Below are positions 6,449 through 10,618 of a DNA stretch of 10,618 bases, one piece after another (the stretch's first letter is position 1; each line of letters begins with the position of its first letter). Position numbers and translations under genes: made by a program. This DNA comes from an uncultured Cocleimonas sp. (GTDB taxonomy: Bacteria > Pseudomonadota > Gammaproteobacteria > Thiotrichales > Thiotrichaceae): assembly GCA_938041705.1 (NCBI GenBank), contig CALISP010000171.1, positions 1-10,618 of the forward strand, written 5' to 3'. Under the pieces are notes generated by a model. It made no database searches. It was not told the DNA's origin and saw only the letters and a program-made list of their open reading frames with translations.

Positions 6449-6471
6449 AGGTCTAAAAGTAGGGGCGTGTC
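6449..6471 (+). repeat. Dispersed G-rich motif, copy C (between fabF and mltG)
   Basis: AGGTCTAAAAG is followed by TAGGGGCGTGTC. It matches copy B over AAAGGTCTAAAAG and copy A over AAAAGTAGGGG, with one C interrupting the G-run. It lies 28 bp after the fabF stop and ends 54 bp before the mltG start, similar to the 61 bp between copy A and aceK. The GTG at 6467 opens a frame that runs into the mltG start codon. Confidence 0.7.
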
Positions 6472-6529
6472 TATTTTGTTAATACAATTAGTCAAAGATA
6501 ATTATAGAAATAGGGCGATTACACTGTGA
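6467..6529 (+). CDS. Possible 20-residue leader peptide overlapping the mltG start
   Basis: A GTG at the end of motif copy C opens a frame encoding MSILLIQLVKDN, then YRNRAITL, and stopping at TGA 6527-6529. That stop overlaps the mltG GTG (6526-6528) as GTGA, the classic geometry for translational coupling. The purine-rich AAGTAGGGG just upstream could act as a Shine-Dalgarno, although its spacing is short, and mltG itself has none that is good. The peptide resembles nothing I recognise. A chance open frame of 20 codons is quite possible, so this is a hypothesis, not an established gene. Confidence 0.25.
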   Translation: MSILLIQLVKDNYRNRAITL

Positions 6530-7578
6530 GATTTTTTTTTAAGTTTTTCATCCCCTTTGTTTTAGTTATTTCCTGTGCGATAGCCTTCTATGGCTATAAC
6601 CAATTTGAAACGTTTAAATCATTTAAAATAACTAAAGAAATAGACAGCTTTGAAATAAAGACGGGCAGCAATATACGCACCGTAGCTAGGTCGCTCCAAA
6701 ATAAAAAAATATTAAATAATGATGGTTTGATTGAATCTAAATGGTTATTTATTGGCCTCGCTAAACTCACAAAACAAGATAGAAAAATTAAAGCAGGTGA
6801 ATATGCTTTAAAAGAAGGATCCACTCCTTCCCAGTTACTTGATCTCTTTAGTAGCGGTAAAACCATTCAATATCAGACACGTATCCCTGAAGGATTTAAT
6901 TTCAAACAAATTATAGAAATTATTAAGAATGATAAAAACCTAAAACAAACCTTGAATGATGATGACTATAAAAACATCATGTCAAAACTAGAAACAAAAT
7001 ATCAACACCATGAACCTGAAGGGTGGTTTTTACCCGATACCTATAGTTATCCTCGCAATACCACAGATTTACAATTCTTACAGCGAAGCCATAATACAAT
7101 GCTAAAAGAATTAGATAAACATTGGCAAAATCGTAAAATCTTTAAAGGCATAAATACACCTTACGATGCATTGATACTAGCTTCAATAATTGAAAAAGAA
7201 ACAGGTGCTCCAGATGATCGCGGAAAAGTTGCTCGTGTGTTTATCAATAGACTTAATATAGACATGCTCTTGCAAACAGATCCAACGGTTATTTATGGCA
7301 TGGGTGAAAAATATAAAGGAAATATTCGTAAAAAAGACCTTAGAAAAGATACTCCTTACAACACTTATACTCGCAAAGGTCTAACTCCAACGCCTATCGC
7401 TACACCTAGTAAAGCTGCAATAGAATCCGCATTTAATCCTGCAGATGGAAAGATGTTATATTTTGTTGCAAAAGGTGATGGATATTCATATTTTTCAAAG
7501 ACATATTCTGAACATAAGAGAGCAGTTATTAAGTATATTCTCAATGGAAAAGCAAAAAAATATCAAGGCGATAAGTAA
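6526..7578 (+). CDS. mltG: Endolytic murein transglycosylase MltG (YceG family)
   Basis: MltG is an inner-membrane enzyme that cuts nascent glycan strands in the periplasm and is thought to set where elongation ends. The 350-residue protein (E. coli 340) has an N-terminal membrane anchor at about 5-23 (FKFFIPFVLVISCAIAFYG), a small LysM-like subdomain at about 40-105 (IRTVARSLQ...KAGEYAL), then the catalytic YceG domain. Key blocks are EPEGWFLPDTYSYP, SIIEKETG with the catalytic glutamate at E223, RVFINRL, LQTDPTVIYGMG and YNTYTRKGLTPTPIATPS. The GTG start gives a sensible anchor but lacks a good Shine-Dalgarno; AGGG at 6512-6515 is 10 nt away. Codons 3-5 are TTT repeated within a run of nine T (6532-6540), a possible slippage tract. 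Its stop overlaps the tmk start by one base. Confidence 0.95.
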   Translation: MRFFFKFFIPFVLVISCAIAFYGYNQFETFKSFKITKEIDSFEIKTGSNIRTVARSLQNKKILNNDGLIESKWLFIGLAKLTKQDRKIKAGEYALKEGSTPSQLLDLFSSGKTIQYQTRIPEGFNFKQIIEIIKNDKNLKQTLNDDDYKNIMSKLETKYQHHEPEGWFLPDTYSYPRNTTDLQFLQRSHNTMLKELDKHWQNRKIFKGINTPYDALILASIIEKETGAPDDRGKVARVFINRLNIDMLLQTDPTVIYGMGEKYKGNIRKKDLRKDTPYNTYTRKGLTPTPIATPSKAAIESAFNPADGKMLYFVAKGDGYSYFSKTYSEHKRAVIKYILNGKAKKYQGDK

Positions 7579-8213
7579 TGAATACACTTAACGATTCTAA
7601 TGGTCTTTTTATAACGTTTGAAGGTGTAGAAGGTGCTGGTAAAACTACCAATATTGAATATATTGCAGAAAAAATTAAAGCCTCTGGTCATGAAATTTTA
7701 CTAACACGTGAACCAGGCGGGACTGAACTGAGTGAAGCTATTCGTGAATTACTAATTTCTAAAGAATACCCTGAGATGCACATCACAACAGAATTACTGT
7801 TAATGTTTGCGGCTCGGTCCGAGCATTTAAATAAAAAAATTATACCTGCTATTAACGAAGGTAAATGGGTTCTGTGTGATCGCTTTACTGATGCTACTTT
7901 TGCTTACCAAGGTGGAGGCAGAGGTATTCCTGAAACTACCATTTCTACATTAGAAACACTTGTTCAGGGAACATTAAAACCAGATTATACTTTTTTATTC
8001 GATTTAAATGCAGAAGTTGGATTAGCAAGAGCAAAGAATAGGGGGGAAACTGATCGTTTTGAACAACAGCATATTGATTTCTTTAATCGTGTTCGAGCAA
8101 AATATCTAGTCATGGCGGAAACAGAAAAACATCGATATCGTATAGTCAATGCTGAACATGATCTTAGTACTGTACAGATTCAAATTAGCCAGTTATTAAC
8201 TGAGATATTATAA
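7578..8213 (+). CDS. tmk: Thymidylate (dTMP) kinase
   Basis: Tmk phosphorylates dTMP to dTDP, an essential step toward dTTP for DNA synthesis. The 211-residue protein has the P-loop GVEGAGKTT (16-24), the REPGG substrate loop (44-48), the CDRF site with D101 and R102 followed by AYQGGGRGI, and the LID region NRGETDRFEQ. The E. coli-type layout (GxxGxGK P-loop, basic LID) is clear. The ATG overlaps the mltG stop in TAATG, so translation is probably coupled. AAGG at 7565-7568 may help. The LID arginine and glycine are encoded AGG GGG, making six G in a row (8041-8046) after AATA; both codons are rare around here. Confidence 0.96.
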   Translation: MNTLNDSNGLFITFEGVEGAGKTTNIEYIAEKIKASGHEILLTREPGGTELSEAIRELLISKEYPEMHITTELLLMFAARSEHLNKKIIPAINEGKWVLCDRFTDATFAYQGGGRGIPETTISTLETLVQGTLKPDYTFLFDLNAEVGLARAKNRGETDRFEQQHIDFFNRVRAKYLVMAETEKHRYRIVNAEHDLSTVQIQISQLLTEIL

Positions 8214-8215
8214 TA

Positions 8216-9265
8216 ATGTCAGAATCAACAGACATTACTTCTAACAATTCAAAAGCTATATCGGATCAAGAATATCCTTGGCAAGAAAAAACGTGGCAGC
8301 ATTTTATAAAGGCCAAAGCACAAAACCAATTACCACATGCAATTTTACTATCTGGAGAAGAGGGTATTGGTAAATACTCTTTGGCTCAAAGAATGGCTAA
8401 GTCACTGATGTGTATAAATAGTTTCTCAGCTGATAAAGATGCATGCAACGAATGCCAATCCTGCAGAACGTATGAATCAGGTGCTAATCCCGATTTTAAA
8501 CAAATCACTCTATTGGAAGATAAACAGCAGATTGGTGTAGATCAAATTAGGGCATTATCAGAGTTTCTCAATTACAGCAGAAGTTATAATACTAACCGTG
8601 TAGTCATACTAAATCCCGTTGAAAGGATGAATGTGAATGCCGCCAATAGCCTTTTAAAATCACTTGAAGAACCATCTGCACATACTGTGATTATATTAGT
8701 TACGGCCAAAATGAATCAATTATTGCCTACTATCAAAAGTCGTTGTCAGTTATTTACTGTAATGTCGCCTAATAGAGTTGAGACAATCAATTGGTTAGAG
8801 CAATATCAGGATAATAATCTGAAGAATCAACAAGGAATTAATCAAACATTAAATATTGATCCTAAATTATTATTAGAAATATCAGGTACAAAACCTCTTA
8901 ACGCGATCAAACTTAATCAAGATGATATAGATAATAGAAAACATTTTTTTAATGATTTAATTGAAGTAATAAACCGAAACACATCATTAACTGAAATAGC
9001 CAAAAAGTGGGAAAAACATGATGTTGAAACTTTACTGAATTGGCAAATTCAACTAGTCCAAGACAATATTAAATCAACGATAACTTCTTCTTTAGTTTCA
9101 GATAATTCTTCATCGGGTTATCACTCTGTTACTCAACATCTATCAACAGAGGGGCATTGGCTTTTATATCAGAACCTTATCAAACAAAAACAATATATCC
9201 ATACGTCTGTAAATTCTCTAATGTTTATGGAAAACATGATAATGTTATGGACAAAGACTATTTAG
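8216..9265 (+). CDS. holB: DNA polymerase III, delta prime subunit
   Basis: Delta prime is part of the clamp loader that places the beta sliding clamp on primed DNA. The 349-residue protein (E. coli 334) has a P-loop-like SGEEGIGKYS (46-55), a zinc module with C66, C77, C80 and C83 (CNECQSC), GVDQIRALSEFL, NAANSLLKSLEEPS (141-154) and the SRC motif (175-177), then a divergent C-terminal collar domain. A polar extension of about 20 residues precedes YPWQEKTWQ, which is where E. coli HolB begins; no other in-frame ATG lies nearby. It starts two bases after the tmk stop with no strong ribosome-binding site, suggesting coupled translation. The pairing with tmk and pilZ is the usual gammaproteobacterial order. 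Confidence 0.95.
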   Translation: MSESTDITSNNSKAISDQEYPWQEKTWQHFIKAKAQNQLPHAILLSGEEGIGKYSLAQRMAKSLMCINSFSADKDACNECQSCRTYESGANPDFKQITLLEDKQQIGVDQIRALSEFLNYSRSYNTNRVVILNPVERMNVNAANSLLKSLEEPSAHTVIILVTAKMNQLLPTIKSRCQLFTVMSPNRVETINWLEQYQDNNLKNQQGINQTLNIDPKLLLEISGTKPLNAIKLNQDDIDNRKHFFNDLIEVINRNTSLTEIAKKWEKHDVETLLNWQIQLVQDNIKSTITSSLVSDNSSSGYHSVTQHLSTEGHWLLYQNLIKQKQYIHTSVNSLMFMENMIMLWTKTI

Positions 9266-9324
9266 TAAACACTATTTAAATAGCCAAGAATATTAATCAC
9301 TAATAATTAAAACGATAATAAGAT

Positions 9325-9714
9325 ATGAGTATTCAAGAACAAAAAGTAAATAATGCGGCTATAACGGAACAACAACCAGAACGCACTATCCTAAAACTTC
9401 CTTTAAACGACGTATCAGCCTTACATTCAAGCTATATGCCTTTTGTTCGTGGTGGCGCAATTTTTGTTCCAAGTAAAATGACTGATAAGTATAAATTCGG
9501 TGATGAAATTATCGTCTCAATGCACTTAAAATCTACTGACAAGAAATTAGCGATTCCTGGTAAAGTTATGTGGATAGCTCCGGAAAGTTGTGAACGTGGA
9601 ACACAAGGTCTCGGCATTCAATTTATAGGTACCACAAAAGCTAAAGTGAAACTGATCATTGAAACGATGTTGGGTAATCGTGCCAATGTGCCTCCATTGG
9701 TTCGTTTTTATTAA
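9325..9714 (+). CDS. pilZ: Type IV pilus assembly protein PilZ
   Basis: In Pseudomonas and Xanthomonas this single-domain protein is needed for type IV pilus extension; Xanthomonas PilZ bridges the PilB ATPase and FimX. The 129-residue protein shows the PilZ beta-barrel blocks SSYMPFVRGGAIFVPSKM, YKFGDEIIVSMHL, IPGKVMWIAP and GLGIQFIG, matching Pseudomonas PilZ. The c-di-GMP motifs RxxxR and (D/N)xSxxG are missing: at the second site it reads VRGGAIF. It therefore belongs to the non-binding PilZ class. The N-terminal 20 residues are polar and probably disordered. It lies 59 nt after holB with only a weak AAGAT upstream. Position between holB and tatD agrees with the Pseudomonas order. No other pilus gene is in the window. 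Confidence 0.93.
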   Translation: MSIQEQKVNNAAITEQQPERTILKLPLNDVSALHSSYMPFVRGGAIFVPSKMTDKYKFGDEIIVSMHLKSTDKKLAIPGKVMWIAPESCERGTQGLGIQFIGTTKAKVKLIIETMLGNRANVPPLVRFY

Positions 9715-9783
9715 TAGAACCATTTTCCATTGAAAATACATACAAACAGCTTTACCTGTACAAATTCTATTATTGTAAAGTCA

Positions 9784-9825
9784 TTCAACGCTATAATGTC
9801 GGTTTTCAACGCTATAAAATCGACT
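9784..9825 (+). repeat. 21-bp tandem duplication just before tatD
   Basis: Two adjacent 21-bp units (9784-9804 and 9805-9825) match at 17 of 21 positions, both opening with the identical TTCAACGCTATAA. Each contains a minus-10-like hexamer: TATAAT at 9792-9797 and TATAAA at 9813-9818. The period equals two turns of B-DNA. The second unit ends only 4 bp before the tatD ATG. It may be a duplicated promoter or operator. No good minus-35 box was seen for either hexamer. Confidence 0.6.
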
Positions 9826-9829
9826 CATT

Positions 9830-10606
9830 ATGCTAACAGATTCACATTGTCATTTAGATAAAGTAGACCTAGAACCCTTCGAAAATGATTTTGATAACAT
9901 GATTAATGCTGCTACTGAAAATGATGTCAGTCAGTTCTTATGTGTGTGTATTGATACCGAACATTTTCAAGATGTGCTTAAACCTGCACAACAATATTCA
10001 AATATTCATTGCTCTGTTGGTGTGCATCCTACGCACAAAGAATCCTACTCCCCGAGTGTTGATGAGCTTATAGAACTGGCAATACATCAAGAAGTTGTTG
10101 CAATAGGGGAGACGGGCTTAGACTATTTCCGTTGTGATGATGAAGATATGACTTGGCAACATGATATGTTCCGTAATCATATTCGTGCCGCTATAGCTAC
10201 TCAAAAACCACTCATTATTCATACCCGCTCAGCCAAAGAAGATACGATACGTATTTTGAGAGAAGAAAATGCTGAAAAGGTGGGGGGTGTCATGCATTGC
10301 TTCGCTGAAGATTGGGATACCGCACAGAAGTCGATGGACTTGAATTTCTATATATCCTTTTCAGGTATTGTTTCGTTTAATAGCGCAAAAGAATTGCAAG
10401 AAGTTGCAAAACTAGTCCCCGAAGATAGGTTCCTTATAGAAACTGATTCACCATGGTTAGCGCCTGTGCCTAAACGTGGCAGACCAAATCAACCTGCCTA
10501 CGTTAAATATGTAGCTGAAAAGATGGCAGATTTACGCGAATGTAGTTATCAGCACATTGCTAAAGTATCCACTGATAATTTTAATAAATTGTTTAAAATC
10601 AGCTAG
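9830..10606 (+). CDS. TatD-family metal-dependent hydrolase/deoxyribonuclease (YcfH-like)
   Basis: TatD-family proteins are cytoplasmic TIM-barrel metalloenzymes; characterised members act as 3'-5' exonucleases or D-aminoacyl-tRNA-related hydrolases. The copy next to holB and pilZ is usually called ycfH. The 258-residue protein has all metal ligands: H6 and H8 (DSHCHLD), E94 (AIGETGLDY), H131 (IIHTRSA), H156 (GVMHCF) and D206 (ETDSPWLAP). The start at 9830 gives the canonical MLTDSHCHLD beginning. No Shine-Dalgarno lies upstream, and minus-10-like hexamers sit 12 and 33 bp before the ATG, so a very short leader or leaderless RNA is conceivable. Codons for KVGGVMHC contain GGGGGGTGTCAT, identical to intergenic motif copy A. 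Cellular substrate cannot be read from sequence. Confidence 0.92.
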   Translation: MLTDSHCHLDKVDLEPFENDFDNMINAATENDVSQFLCVCIDTEHFQDVLKPAQQYSNIHCSVGVHPTHKESYSPSVDELIELAIHQEVVAIGETGLDYFRCDDEDMTWQHDMFRNHIRAAIATQKPLIIHTRSAKEDTIRILREENAEKVGGVMHCFAEDWDTAQKSMDLNFYISFSGIVSFNSAKELQEVAKLVPEDRFLIETDSPWLAPVPKRGRPNQPAYVKYVAEKMADLRECSYQHIAKVSTDNFNKLFKIS

Positions 10607-10608
10607 TT

Positions 10609-10615
10609 AAGGTGA
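10609..10615 (+). promoter_or_regulatory. Shine-Dalgarno for a gene beyond the window
   Basis: AAGGTGA follows the tatD stop by 2 nt and closely resembles the sequence complementary to the 16S rRNA 3' end. No start codon appears in the remaining bases, so the next plus-strand gene probably starts a few nucleotides past the window edge and belongs to the same transcript as tatD. Confidence 0.5.
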
Positions 10616-10618
10616 TTT

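Noticed and set aside
7375..7384. AAAGGTCTAA inside mltG as a fourth copy of the dispersed motif
   Set aside because: It matches only the first ten bases and lacks AAAAG, the G-run and TGTC; it encodes the conserved KGLTPT block.
9722..9737. ATTTTC/GAAAAT stem with a CATT loop after pilZ as a terminator
   Set aside because: The stem is only six mostly A-T pairs and no T-run follows.
1..10618. CRISPR array, tRNA, rRNA, riboswitch, complete insertion sequence or defence system
   Set aside because: No regularly spaced repeats, cloverleaf, known aptamer pattern, transposase or defence gene was seen; every large frame is an assigned housekeeping gene.

Overview
This is an AT-rich chromosomal stretch (GC in the mid-30s percent by eye) from a gammaproteobacterium. 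Protein sequences resemble the E. coli and Pseudomonas orthologues throughout. The order mltG-tmk-holB-pilZ-tatD downstream of fabD-fabG-acpP-fabF is the Pseudomonas-type arrangement. I cannot name the genus; PilZ implies type IV pili, and AceK plus malate synthase G imply a glyoxylate shunt.

Layout. Positions 1-240 (minus strand) hold the N-terminal 80 codons of malate synthase G. A 333-bp control region with two odd-centred palindromes separates it from aceK (574-2319, plus strand), the bifunctional kinase/phosphatase that diverts isocitrate into the shunt by inactivating isocitrate dehydrogenase. infA (translation factor IF-1) lies convergent to aceK at 2514-2732, with a terminator between them. 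From 2915 the plus strand carries fabD, fabG, acpP and fabF: malonyl loading of the acyl carrier, first reduction, the carrier itself and chain elongation. acpP appears to have its own promoter and a strong hairpin terminator. Next come mltG (peptidoglycan lytic transglycosylase), tmk (dTMP kinase), holB (DNA polymerase III delta prime), pilZ (type IV pilus factor) and tatD (metal-dependent hydrolase/nuclease). mltG, tmk and holB are joined by a 1-nt overlap and a 2-nt gap. The window ends in a Shine-Dalgarno sequence for another gene.

No mobile element, CRISPR array, defence locus or unknown large gene is present; the coding content is ordinary housekeeping. The most unusual signal is a dispersed G-rich motif, roughly AGGTCTAAAAG-TAGGGGGGTGTC. 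It occurs in three intergenic spacers (491, 2393, 6449), always on the plus strand. Related cores lie inside fabD and tatD, and a bare G6 run lies inside tmk. In each intergenic copy the final G starts a GTG mini-ORF. The one before mltG overlaps the mltG start codon as GTGA, which raises the possibility of translational coupling. Other points are a 21-bp tandem repeat just before tatD, the absence of pabC between fabF and mltG, and the absence of rpmF-plsX-fabH before fabD.
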